A stretch of 26,738 nt of DNA from an uncultured Collinsella sp. (GTDB lineage Bacteria; Actinomycetota; Coriobacteriia; Coriobacteriales; Coriobacteriaceae), in NCBI GenBank assembly GCA_937923795.1, contig CALDWI010000077.1:1-26738 (forward strand). The letters are read 5' to 3'. The notes beneath the pieces were generated by a model. It was given only the letters and a program-made list of their open reading frames with translations. It was not told where the DNA came from and made no database searches. Position 1 is the first letter of the stretch, and each line of letters starts with the position of its first letter. The translations under genes and the position numbers were made by a program. Shown one piece after another: positions 15,345-23,965 of this stretch.

Positions 15345-16616
15345 ATGAAACGACCCCTTTACTACCTGCTCTGCGCGATCGCGTGCACGTCCATGGTCAG
15401 CGCGACGATGCCCATGGCAGCCATTGCAGAAACCACGCAGCCTCTGGCAACAGCCGGGCAGCAGGCGCAATCCGATGCCACGAACAGCGGCACAGGCAAG
15501 ACCGAAGACGGCACCGACACAATCGCGACAGCAGATACCGTAGAGGACAGCACCGCAACATCCACCGGCATCAGCGCGACTAACACGGAAAGCGCAACCG
15601 GCACCGCCGCCGCAACCGACACCCCAACCCCATCCCTCCGAGCCCAAGCCAACGGCACGCCCGAGGCGATCTCCGCCACGTCACAAACCGGCTACGCCCA
15701 CTCCGCCACGGCAACCCAAAACGGCGTCACCTTCACCGTCTCGTGGAACGACGCCCCCGCGGGCACCGCGACGACCTTCCACGTAACCCAGACCAACGGC
15801 TCGTCCCAGGCCAAGGCGCGCATGGACGTGCCCACCTATTGGGACGGCGGCAGCCAGGAAAGCGTCTACGACCCGTCGCGCCCGGCATGGGGCAGCTACT
15901 ACAGCCTGGGCACCGCGGGCCACGACTTTACCTTCGACTTCACGGCATCGGGCACGTACCGCATCCACCTCTACTTTATGGACAACGACAGAAACGACCC
16001 CCAAAACGACAAGGGGATCTACTACCTGCGTACCACGGCGGAGGTGACCGTAAACGACGCCGCCCGCCCAAGCGTCACGCAGATCGTCAACAACGCCGTG
16101 GCCCAGTGCAGGAAAGAGACGGACGGCTCGGAATACGACATGGCGCTGTGGCTCCACGACTGGACGCTCGACCAGCTGGAGTACGACCACAGCCTCAACT
16201 GGTGCTCGGCCGAAAGCGGCCTCACGCGCCACCAGGGCACCTGCGAGAGCTACCAGCGCATCTACTCCAAGCTCCTTGACGCAGCGGGCATCGCCAACGG
16301 CCGCATCACCGGCAACGGCCACACCTGGAACGCCGTAAAGATCGACGGCAAATGGCGCCAGATGGACCTAACCTGGGACGACACCAGCGACAACTGGTAC
16401 GGAGACCTGGAGCAACACCTTGCCGTTGCGCGTGCGGTCTACTCCAGTCCCCCCGTGCTCCTGCTCGATGAATGCACATCGGCCCACGACCCCAAGACCG
16501 AGCGAGAAATGCTGGGCCGCATGCGAAATCTCGGCCGTACCGCCATCATCGTCACACATCGATCTGCTGCGTTGGAGGTTTGCGATCGGGTTATAGGCCT
16601 TGCATCTAAATGGTGA
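15345..16616 (+). pseudogene. Chimera: secreted transglutaminase-like protein fused to the tail of an ABC-transporter ATPase
   Basis: This is a 423-residue frame with an ATG at 15345 and an AGAGG ribosome site; the GTG at 15282 would put 21 residues before the signal peptide. Residues 1-28 are a signal peptide ending AIA. Residues 29-110 are a low-complexity Thr/Ala/Ser linker. Residues 245-355 are a transglutaminase-like domain with a complete Cys300-His326-Asp341 triad (GTCESYQR, NGHTWNAV, MDLTWDD). At about residue 357 it switches to LAVARAVYSSPPVLLLDECTS, the post-signature helix and Walker B of an ABC ATPase, with H-loop THR at 404-406. The D-loop reads SAHD instead of SALD. The ABC part lacks Walker A and most of the signature, so it cannot be functional. 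It is in frame and may still be secreted. Confidence 0.82.
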
Positions 16617-16738
16617 TCTGCCGAGCAGGCTCTGCTCCCCAACGCCATGCAACTTACTTCGGATCGGACTCTACACCACTTTCTCGGCACTATCGGCGCG
16701 ATCGAAATCATAAGTCACATTAAAGCAGTGATTAACAC
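16617..16738. other. Convergent intergenic gap
   Basis: This short stretch lies between the chimeric plus-strand frame and the leftward wzx. It holds a perfect hairpin GAGCAG-3-CTGCTC (16623-16637) seven bases after the chimera stop, not followed by a U-run on either strand. No clear terminator for the exopolysaccharide operon is visible. Confidence 0.5.
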
Positions 16739-18148
16739 TTATTTCTTCAATGCGCAGGACCACTGCATGAGACCAGCTCTAATCAACGCAAAATAATGGG
16801 AAGAGAATTTACGCGCAAGGTATATAGGCCATTTCCAATTATTATATGCAAGCTGAGCGGCCCCATTACCAACCACAAGCGCCCAGACGCCCATGCCAGT
16901 AAAGGAAATTAAGACATACGACAATACAAAACCTGCAATAGCCGAAACTATATAAGCCGGGAGATAGGGGATTTCATTCGTACTGATAATGTAATTACAA
17001 CACAATGAATGATGGTTCCAAACCGCAAGATAAACAACCAAGGCGAAATAAAGAAGCCCGTCGGGGGAAAAACCTTTCTTAACTAGGAACAAGACTGGGA
17101 AGCCGACAAACCAGACACCGATCGTGCATACAACAATTAAAATCCAATATAGAGACAGACTTTTTTCAATAATTTTTCGTGCAGTCTGAACTTCGCCACC
17201 AGCATAAGCAGATTGAAACATTGGAATAAAAGATCGAACGTAGGCGCTGGCAAACCCGTAAATTGCACCGCCAACTTGAATAATTAATGAATACTGGGAG
17301 TTAACCTCCACACCAAGAAAATAGGAGCAGAGCAGCGAACTCAACTGAGTGGAAGCATAGCAGCAAAGTTGAACAACGCCGTCCCTCCACGCCAAATAAG
17401 CCACTGAAATAAACGTTTCTTTTATTTCAGAAATAGAAACGCCCGTACAAGCATCGTTTGCTTTTTTTATCGCCTCTGAGTGAACCTCCAGAAAGCGACC
17501 GCAAAAAAATCTCAGCACAATGTCATTAAACAGATAACCGATGGCAGCGCCAATGATGCCAAAACCCATAAACAGCAAAAACGCAGAAACCACAAGCTGC
17601 CCAATGCGACCATAAGACTTTGCCCTGCTTTCAGCGGAAATATCCCCGAACCCTCTCAGGCAGGTCGTATAATGAAAAAAGAATAGATTAAAAAACACAT
17701 CAAAACAAAAAATTAACCATGCGGTCCAACAAGAAAAGGGATCAATAGCACTTGAAATTGAAGAAATGTAGGCAGTTCCAACTGTAGCGGTAAGCATCAG
17801 GACAACGCAAGAAATTAACGCGTAAACAATCCGGGATGTTTTAATCAATTTGCCAAGCAGCTCATAGTCTACAGAATCACCAACTTGAGATGAATCGTAG
17901 CCGCTCTTGCTAATGCTACGCGCACCGCTAAGACAATAGACAATATTTCTCGCAAAAGTTGGTGTAAAGCCAAATTCAAATAACAGCGTTAAATTCCCAA
18001 TGGCAACAAAAGTGTACCAGAGACCAAGTTCGGCGTTAGATAAGTAAGCAAGCAGAAACGGAAGAAGAAGGAAGCTGCTCCCCATTGAAAGAACAGTGCT
18101 TACATAGTTCCATATAATGTCTGACTTGGTAGTATTAATTTTTGCCAT
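16739..18148 (-). CDS. Wzx-type oligosaccharide flippase
   Basis: This 469-residue protein has about twelve to fourteen predicted helices and the opening NYVSTVLSMGSSFLLLPFLL, typical of the polysaccharide_synt/MOP flippase family. It would flip the lipid-linked repeat unit made by the upstream transferases to the outer face for polymerisation by the adjacent Wzy. The ATG at 18148 shares its A with the TAA stop of the wzy gene (TAATG). It is the last gene of the operon. GC is visibly low, with many A/T-ending codons, in contrast to the operon head. Confidence 0.87.
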   Translation of the reverse strand: MAKINTTKSDIIWNYVSTVLSMGSSFLLLPFLLAYLSNAELGLWYTFVAIGNLTLLFEFGFTPTFARNIVYCLSGARSISKSGYDSSQVGDSVDYELLGKLIKTSRIVYALISCVVLMLTATVGTAYISSISSAIDPFSCWTAWLIFCFDVFFNLFFFHYTTCLRGFGDISAESRAKSYGRIGQLVVSAFLLFMGFGIIGAAIGYLFNDIVLRFFCGRFLEVHSEAIKKANDACTGVSISEIKETFISVAYLAWRDGVVQLCCYASTQLSSLLCSYFLGVEVNSQYSLIIQVGGAIYGFASAYVRSFIPMFQSAYAGGEVQTARKIIEKSLSLYWILIVVCTIGVWFVGFPVLFLVKKGFSPDGLLYFALVVYLAVWNHHSLCCNYIISTNEIPYLPAYIVSAIAGFVLSYVLISFTGMGVWALVVGNGAAQLAYNNWKWPIYLARKFSSHYFALIRAGLMQWSCALKK

Positions 18149-19347
18149 TATTTAGCCATCTCCACAACATCCTTTGATGGCACCCTGGATTGACAGGGCC
18201 CCTTATCTGAAAAGGCGGGCAGCGCCATAAGCATAAAGAAATTACATGCTGGATATAACATTCCGCATTCAACAAACCCCATTAGGGAATACAAGACTAA
18301 GCCCATGAATGTCACGTGGGCCGAAATACGCGCTTTATTTATCGCTACGCAATAGAAAGCAACAAACGCGGTAAATGGGATCAAACCGTATTGAATAAGT
18401 AGTCGACAATATGCATTGTCAAGCATGACTCTTGTTTGTATTAAATAACCACCCGTTGCAGACGGCAGCGAAACTATGGCCGTTAAGTCATTACCAAAAA
18501 CAGTCAGAGGGTAGTTTTCAAAATAATAGGCGGAATAAAAAATCCGGTTGGTCATTAAATTATCAAGCTGAACAAGACATTTATTGGCACCATGGGACCA
18601 CATAAAGGGCAGGGCTATACTAATAATCGCCAGAAAAAGCGGTAAAAAAGTAAATAGGGACCCATATGGTTTTGAACGGGGGCTTCTGAATGAAATAACC
18701 GAATACAAGGCCATTACGAAAATGCCTGCTGCAGAAGTTTTTGAATCAGCTACGAAAAAAGCAATTGCGAAACAGAAGATGCCCGCAAGACCGCTTCTGC
18801 CTTTCAGCTCAAAAATAGAAGCAGAATAAGCAATAAACAAAAGCTGTCCAAAATTATTAGGATGGGCAAAGCCCATCGAATTTCGTACAAAATTGCTACC
18901 GCGCGACATTAATACAGAAGGAATGGCACCGACACTATTGAGACCAACAACCATCAATAGCATAAAGACGGACGATACAAGAATAGACCTTGAGATGTAG
19001 TATTCAGGGACGTCTTCAGCGCAAAGGCAAAACAGCGCCAACCAAATAATCTGAGGGGCTTTATTTGATTTCAGCGACCCGACGCAAATTAAAATCAGCA
19101 GCAAGCCAACTAGCACTTTCACATGAGAAGTCTTTTGTAGTAAAAGCTTCAGCAGTAGAAACGCTAAGGCAAACAACTCAAGGACCAGCGAAAGCACCGC
19201 AAGAGAAATCCCAAACACATTGGTAGCATTTACTGATCCAATATAATAGGAAACTGAAAATAAAGCCAAAGCAAAGCTGAACAGTACAGCCCCGGCATTT
19301 GCTCGTATAATCTCAGTCCATGATCTTTCCACATTAGTCAAATTCAA
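18148..19347 (-). CDS. Wzy-type O-antigen/exopolysaccharide polymerase
   Basis: This 399-residue membrane protein has ten or more helices and a large extracytoplasmic loop in its C-terminal half (about 265-310, around YFENYPLTVFGNDL), the layout of Wzy polymerases and O-antigen ligases. Family sequence identity is always low, so the call rests on topology and on placement between the GT2 gene and wzx. A TTG start at 19347 directly abuts the GT2 stop codon and has GGGG about eight bases upstream; no ATG near the N-terminus fits better. It would join flipped repeat units into the polymer. Confidence 0.78.
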   Translation of the reverse strand: MNLTNVERSWTEIIRANAGAVLFSFALALFSVSYYIGSVNATNVFGISLAVLSLVLELFALAFLLLKLLLQKTSHVKVLVGLLLILICVGSLKSNKAPQIIWLALFCLCAEDVPEYYISRSILVSSVFMLLMVVGLNSVGAIPSVLMSRGSNFVRNSMGFAHPNNFGQLLFIAYSASIFELKGRSGLAGIFCFAIAFFVADSKTSAAGIFVMALYSVISFRSPRSKPYGSLFTFLPLFLAIISIALPFMWSHGANKCLVQLDNLMTNRIFYSAYYFENYPLTVFGNDLTAIVSLPSATGGYLIQTRVMLDNAYCRLLIQYGLIPFTAFVAFYCVAINKARISAHVTFMGLVLYSLMGFVECGMLYPACNFFMLMALPAFSDKGPCQSRVPSKDVVEMAK

Positions 19348-20412
19348 TTAACGTACCCCATAAACAAACTTAGTAAAGCCAATTGCAGCCATAACACGCC
19401 TCGCAAGAAGAAGACGGATCGTAATGCGATTTTTCACTTCAGAGATAAATCGACGTGAATAGCGGTGAGAAGCAAAGCCTTCCATTAAATAGCTGAAATA
19501 CGACTGGCAGACCATATTAGAGACAGGCTTAAAAAGCTGATTCGATTCCAAACGTGCACAATTACGAATCAAAGATAAGACTTCCCTGACTGCAGATTGC
19601 TTATATAGTTCGCTTAAATCCGGATTCACGTGACATAGCTCATATAGTTTTATCAGTAAATTATCAACACTCTCGATAGCCGAGATATCAGTATTTCTCG
19701 TTACTGAATCACTATTGTTGACATAGCAATAGACCGCCGAGTCCACTACTTTTACACTTTCAGCCAGACGATAAGCATCTACCATAAACAACGCGTCTTC
19801 ACCGAAACGAATGCCATCTTCAAATTTAAGAAAACCATTCCGGAATAATGATTTCTTAAATATCTTTCCCCAAACGCTTCGGAATACAACACCTTTAGTA
19901 AAGCTCGAAAACGGAACTTTATTAACATTATCCCAAAATGCAAGGCTAAGAGAGCATGCTGTTTTCCAGTCGATGCTTATAGCCTTGCCCGAATAATCGC
20001 CATGCTCATTCAGTAGAGCCCCGATAACCAAGCTACAGCCATCTGAGGATTCAAGCAACAGCCTAACTGCATTTATAGGCAGCATATCGTCAGCATCAAC
20101 AAATGCCACCCAATCACCGGAGGCCTCATCGATACCCCTATTACGCGCCACGCATACACCACTATTGTTTTGACTAATCAGCTTAATCCGGTTGTCGCCC
20201 TCTGCAATAGCCATAACTAGCTCAGCGCCACGATCTGTCGACCCATCATCAACAATAATTATTTCAATGTTGCTCACACTCTGACGCTGAAGACTATTTA
20301 ATGTCTTTTGAATCGTTTTTTCAGCGTTATACATCGGCACAATCACGCTCACGAGAGGATTGTCGACCAAGGAAGATTGACAGCAATTTACTTGCTTGCT
20401 TGTTGACGTCAT
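19348..20412 (-). CDS. Family 2 glycosyltransferase
   Basis: This 354-residue GT-A enzyme has PLVSVIVPMYNAEKTIQKTL near residue 19, IIIVDDGSTDRG, GVCVARNRGIDEA, and the metal-binding DXD motif in FVDADDM. It ends with a basic, partly hydrophobic tail (RITIRLLLARRVMAAIGFTKF) that may associate with the membrane. The ATG overlaps the stop of the upstream GT4 remnant as ATGA, with GGGGGGC as ribosome site, so its translation depends on that remnant being read through. Sugar specificity cannot be told. It adds one residue to the lipid-linked repeat unit. Confidence 0.88.
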   Translation of the reverse strand: MTSTSKQVNCCQSSLVDNPLVSVIVPMYNAEKTIQKTLNSLQRQSVSNIEIIIVDDGSTDRGAELVMAIAEGDNRIKLISQNNSGVCVARNRGIDEASGDWVAFVDADDMLPINAVRLLLESSDGCSLVIGALLNEHGDYSGKAISIDWKTACSLSLAFWDNVNKVPFSSFTKGVVFRSVWGKIFKKSLFRNGFLKFEDGIRFGEDALFMVDAYRLAESVKVVDSAVYCYVNNSDSVTRNTDISAIESVDNLLIKLYELCHVNPDLSELYKQSAVREVLSLIRNCARLESNQLFKPVSNMVCQSYFSYLMEGFASHRYSRRFISEVKNRITIRLLLARRVMAAIGFTKFVYGVR

Positions 20413-20741
20413 AAACAGACGCCCCCCGCAAGCTTATTTGGACGACCCATAGAAATAATTGCTTCAATCCATTCGGCAACATTAAAGGAGCATTTTAAAA
20501 ATTTATCAGAAATATCAGCCGCATCTGGAACGCCAAATGAACAGACATAAGGTAATCCGTTAAGCTTGGCCTCAATTGTGGCAACACCAAGTCCCTCAAA
20601 CGAAGCAAGAAATTCAAACGTAGCATATGAGCTGAGGGCCTTTATATACCTACCAACAACGATTTCGGTTCCACCCAGCCCATTTGAAAGGCCAGATACT
20701 AAAACCCTAGGCTTATTGTGGTCTAAGGCAGACGAAACCAT
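20409..20741 (-). pseudogene. Internally deleted GT4 glycosyltransferase remnant
   Basis: This is a 110-residue frame that joins the two ends of a GT4 enzyme. The N-terminus KPRVLVSGLSNGLGGTE (10-26) is the nucleotide-binding glycine loop region. From about residue 46 it continues with FEGLGVATIEAKLNGLP (48-64), the E-x7-E donor-binding motif, and a C-terminal VPDAADIS segment. Full-length enzymes have roughly 250 residues between these points. The reading frame is intact, starts in TAATG overlap with the upstream gene and ends in ATGA overlap with the downstream one. It is probably catalytically dead but kept in frame, possibly because it couples translation through the operon. It is low in GC like its neighbours. 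Confidence 0.8.
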
Positions 20742-21493
20742 TAAAAAGCCTTCCTTCCAAATCTAAGTACCGATAGAACAGAGGAGATGAACCAAGACAG
20801 CTTGGGTCCAATTACTGGCGCAAGCTTTTTCCGCATTTCAACACGGAACTTCTTAGCGGGTGACAACCAGGTGCCTGAATAATGGTGAATAGAATATGTA
20901 TCATCAGTAATTTCAAACTTGCCACTATGACTGTCTAGGGGATCAAAATAAGTAGCAGGGTATGCAGTGAAACCATTTAACTGCTGAAATGAACCATCTC
21001 TCTTAAGAGCACAACTCACTTCCAGGTAATCAGTTAGCACCCTCGGAGAGGTATCCATAGAGTTGCGGCCTTTTCGCATCTCAAATCTCATAGATTCATA
21101 TAATTTTGCGACATCGCTCATGACATGGCTTCCGGCCTCAGAACCCATGATGAGGCCGGGATTCAAGAAGAAATTATTCTTCATGAATCCCGCAAAAGCC
21201 TCATTATCTAAAAGCTCGTCCAGAGGCTTCAGGACTTCGACATCTGTATCGAGAAGGATTCCACCCTCTGAATACAGTATTCTGTAGCGCGCATAATCGC
21301 TGACAAACGCCCATTTTTTTGAGGCATATGCCTCACGACAAAATTCACATTGATTTATATCGAAATTGCTTTCGTCCCATCTACGAATTTCCCAATCAGG
21401 CATGATCTTCGACCAAGACTCAATGCATTTTCTTTCAAGTTCAGGAAGCTCACTTCCACCGAACCAGATGTAGTGCAGAACTTTAGGAATCAT
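20741..21493 (-). CDS. GT32-like (capsular polysaccharide) glycosyltransferase
   Basis: This 250-residue enzyme begins MIPKVLHYIWFGGSELPE, typical of the Gly_transf_sug / OCH1-like family. It has the donor-site region KWAFVSDYARYRILYSEGG followed by LLDTDVEVLKPLDEL, where DTD is the DXD metal motif. It transfers a hexose to the growing repeat unit in the cytoplasm. The ATG at 21493 is preferred to a TTG at 21511 because AAAGGGA lies just upstream of it and family proteins start at MIPK. It ends in a one-base overlap with the GT4 remnant. Confidence 0.88.
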   Translation of the reverse strand: MIPKVLHYIWFGGSELPELERKCIESWSKIMPDWEIRRWDESNFDINQCEFCREAYASKKWAFVSDYARYRILYSEGGILLDTDVEVLKPLDELLDNEAFAGFMKNNFFLNPGLIMGSEAGSHVMSDVAKLYESMRFEMRKGRNSMDTSPRVLTDYLEVSCALKRDGSFQQLNGFTAYPATYFDPLDSHSGKFEITDDTYSIHHYSGTWLSPAKKFRVEMRKKLAPVIGPKLSWFISSVLSVLRFGRKAF

Positions 21494-21515
21494 CAATTCC
21501 CTTTCGAACAATAGG

Positions 21516-22760
21516 CTACTTCTTGATGATTTTTTTAACCAGACGCTTCATCGGGTCATAAATTCCAAGCTTTTCGCATGTATGCCTAGCAAAGCGCTCG
21601 GCTTTTACTTTTCCGGAATCGGGGAACCACTTATTCATAAGCTCCTCACCATCCAGATTCGCCACATCAGCCATGAATTCATCGCGACGCGGATTCAGCT
21701 TCACGGACTTAGTAAGTTCACGAACACCTTCTACTGCAGCCTCAACATCAATCTCCTTCATACGGGCATAGCTTGAGGCTCGATCAAGCAATTCTTGTCC
21801 CTCATCGCTTTGGATGAGAACTCGAGTGACGCCCCGATTGTCGTCGAACTCTTTCGAGAGTCGATAAACATCGAAGAAATCCCAGCAAGTCAAATCAGTA
21901 ACGCGATAACGCTTTTTAAACGGGCATTCGTAACAAATGGGTCGATCTGAAAGATCAGCAAAAAAGGCCCTTAGGTAAGGATCTGTTTCGACACCTTCAC
22001 TGTACAGCCGTTCACCATACAGAGTCTCGCCTTCGAGCTCGCACATATTTGAATAGCGATAGCCAAACCGTGATTTATCTCTAAAAAGAACGGTCTCACC
22101 TTTTACGCCAACCTTTGCGTCAAGCCATTCGACCTGCCGCGCGAACACAGCGCGAGCGGGGTTCGCGCGGCAGACGAAGTCTGCCACGCGTAAATTTGCC
22201 GGCTTGCCGCCCAAAAATCGAAGCAGGCCTTCGCATTGACAAGGGGTACCAATAAAGAGAACTTCACGTCCAGTTTTTAGTTGTTGTTTGACCTCGGGAT
22301 ACGCAGGGCCAACAACGCTCTGAACATATTTACTGTTGCGGAAGCGCCAAAGTTCATCAACGCTTTCCACAGAAAAATGTCCGACCTTAAGTCGCCCAGG
22401 GGCTCCTTCGGCTCGCACAAGCTGTTCACCGCGCAAATAACCTGCACCAAACACAATACCGCCGTTGGCAATCACGGCCTGAGCAAGGGCAGTGAAGGCT
22501 CCACCAGAAGTGCTTTCAGCAAGAACCTTTTGATCATTATGCTGGACTAGAAAGGCTCGTTGGGACTTAGGCTCGTCCTTATCAACATTAAGCACTGGGC
22601 AAGCCTTTTCGCATAATCCGCAATCAATACACTGGTCAGCATTGACTACGGGGTACTCGCAGCCCTCGGCGTCATATTCCATTGATATGCACTGCTTGGG
22701 ACATTTTTGAGCACAGGCAGCGCAACCGCAGCATTTACTTTTGTCCGTGATGGAGATCAT
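21516..22760 (-). CDS. FrhB-like (coenzyme F420 hydrogenase/dehydrogenase beta-type) iron-sulfur protein
   Basis: This 414-residue protein has two 4Fe-4S clusters at the N-terminus: CCGCAACAQKCP (10-21) and CIDCGLCEKACP (44-55). An FrhB_FdhB domain follows, with STSGGAFTALAQA and FIGTPCQCEGLLRFLGG. Members of this family in exopolysaccharide clusters commonly sit beside a polysaccharide pyruvyl transferase, as here, and are thought to act in redox modification or pyruvate-related steps; the reaction is not established. The ATG at 22760 has AGGGA six bases upstream, and the gene follows the pyruvyl transferase by eight bases. No F420 biosynthesis genes are visible in this window. Confidence 0.85.
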   Translation of the reverse strand: MISITDKSKCCGCAACAQKCPKQCISMEYDAEGCEYPVVNADQCIDCGLCEKACPVLNVDKDEPKSQRAFLVQHNDQKVLAESTSGGAFTALAQAVIANGGIVFGAGYLRGEQLVRAEGAPGRLKVGHFSVESVDELWRFRNSKYVQSVVGPAYPEVKQQLKTGREVLFIGTPCQCEGLLRFLGGKPANLRVADFVCRANPARAVFARQVEWLDAKVGVKGETVLFRDKSRFGYRYSNMCELEGETLYGERLYSEGVETDPYLRAFFADLSDRPICYECPFKKRYRVTDLTCWDFFDVYRLSKEFDDNRGVTRVLIQSDEGQELLDRASSYARMKEIDVEAAVEGVRELTKSVKLNPRRDEFMADVANLDGEELMNKWFPDSGKVKAERFARHTCEKLGIYDPMKRLVKKIIKK

Positions 22761-22768
22761 ACTGTTCC

Positions 22769-23956
22769 CTACAACTCAAGAGCTGATTTAAGCCAATTGG
22801 CCGATTCATTCCTATACACATTAAGTCGTTGACGTACTGACACAAAGTCGATTTCATTTGCCATTGCGGCACGGAAAGCATCCTTCGATTCGCAAATACG
22901 ATCGGAGTTTCCAAGGACACGCAACAATGTATCAATACGTGAGTTCGTAGACTGAGCACCCATATTCTCGTGGCGACGGAACGAGAAGAAGGGCACCTCA
23001 AAAATATTTGAGAAAACGCTTCCGTGGAAAGAGTCAGTACAGACATACGAAGCATGGGCAATCAAGTTGACCCACTCAGCCGGACCGGCTTCCCAAGGAT
23101 AATAATCCGCGTAATCGTCATCAGCCTTAACATATTCATCGGGATGAGCAATGGCGACGATCTTCAAATTATGCTGCTTGGCAAGCTCTTGGGCACATTC
23201 ACGATTCCATGCATTCTTACCCATGAAATAGCAGAAAACATAGGGCTCGTCAGGAACGTCAATCGAAGAGGAACAAGCAAGGCTTGCCCACTGATCTCTA
23301 GCTAGCAGCATCGTAGGGTCGCATACAACAGAGCATCGGACGCCCGTAGCTTTCTCTACCAAATCCGCTCCCGTATCCTCGCGAACAGAAATGGCCGAAA
23401 AATCGGAAAGAAAATCTTTTGTTTTACGAAGATATTTTTCAGAAAGGGAAGATACTCCAAAACTAGTGGAATAAGACACCTTGCGGACAGGAGGCTGCAC
23501 GAAAGATAGTGTAAAGTACCTACCAGCAATGTTAACAGGCAGCCAAAGCTGATCGCTGCCAACAACAACGCCGTCATAATCAGCCACAAGCGCCCCAAGT
23601 TCTTCAAACGAAGCGGCTTGAGGAGTAAAACTAAAATGTGTTGACTCGAAAGATGAAAATGCACTTTTCCTCTTTGCCATTTTCTTTCCAAAGTCAGCAT
23701 CAAGCTTCTGCTTGATGCGATGCTTTACAAAACCCAGCTTTGCACGATAAAGATCTACATCAAATAGATGCTCAAGATAGTAATCATTGCGTCCTTCAGA
23801 AATAGCATGACCCAGGCCACGTTTATCAATAGTATTGACTTCAACTCCCAGCTCCTCAAGGGCACGCTGGGTCGCGTACGCCTGAAGAACGCTGCCAAAG
23901 TTGATTTTGTCATGACACGACGCGACTGCGACTCGCTTAGAACATGTAATAGTCAA
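22769..23956 (-). CDS. Polysaccharide pyruvyl transferase family protein
   Basis: This is a 395-residue protein of the PS_pyruv_trans family. Visible marks are VASCHDKINFGSVLQAYA (12-29), VVGSDQLW, YSTSFGVS, the ISVRED segment, CDPTMLL and, near residue 305, CTDSFHGSVFS. The family transfers pyruvate from phosphoenolpyruvate to a sugar as a ketal, giving the polymer a negative charge. The start is TTG at 23956, with AAGGGGA about six bases upstream; no ATG fits. It lies nine bases after the GT4 stop and is followed by the FrhB-like gene, a frequent pairing. Specific substrate unknown. Confidence 0.88.
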   Translation of the reverse strand: MTITCSKRVAVASCHDKINFGSVLQAYATQRALEELGVEVNTIDKRGLGHAISEGRNDYYLEHLFDVDLYRAKLGFVKHRIKQKLDADFGKKMAKRKSAFSSFESTHFSFTPQAASFEELGALVADYDGVVVGSDQLWLPVNIAGRYFTLSFVQPPVRKVSYSTSFGVSSLSEKYLRKTKDFLSDFSAISVREDTGADLVEKATGVRCSVVCDPTMLLARDQWASLACSSSIDVPDEPYVFCYFMGKNAWNRECAQELAKQHNLKIVAIAHPDEYVKADDDYADYYPWEAGPAEWVNLIAHASYVCTDSFHGSVFSNIFEVPFFSFRRHENMGAQSTNSRIDTLLRVLGNSDRICESKDAFRAAMANEIDFVSVRQRLNVYRNESANWLKSALEL

Positions 23957-23965
23957 GCTATCCCC

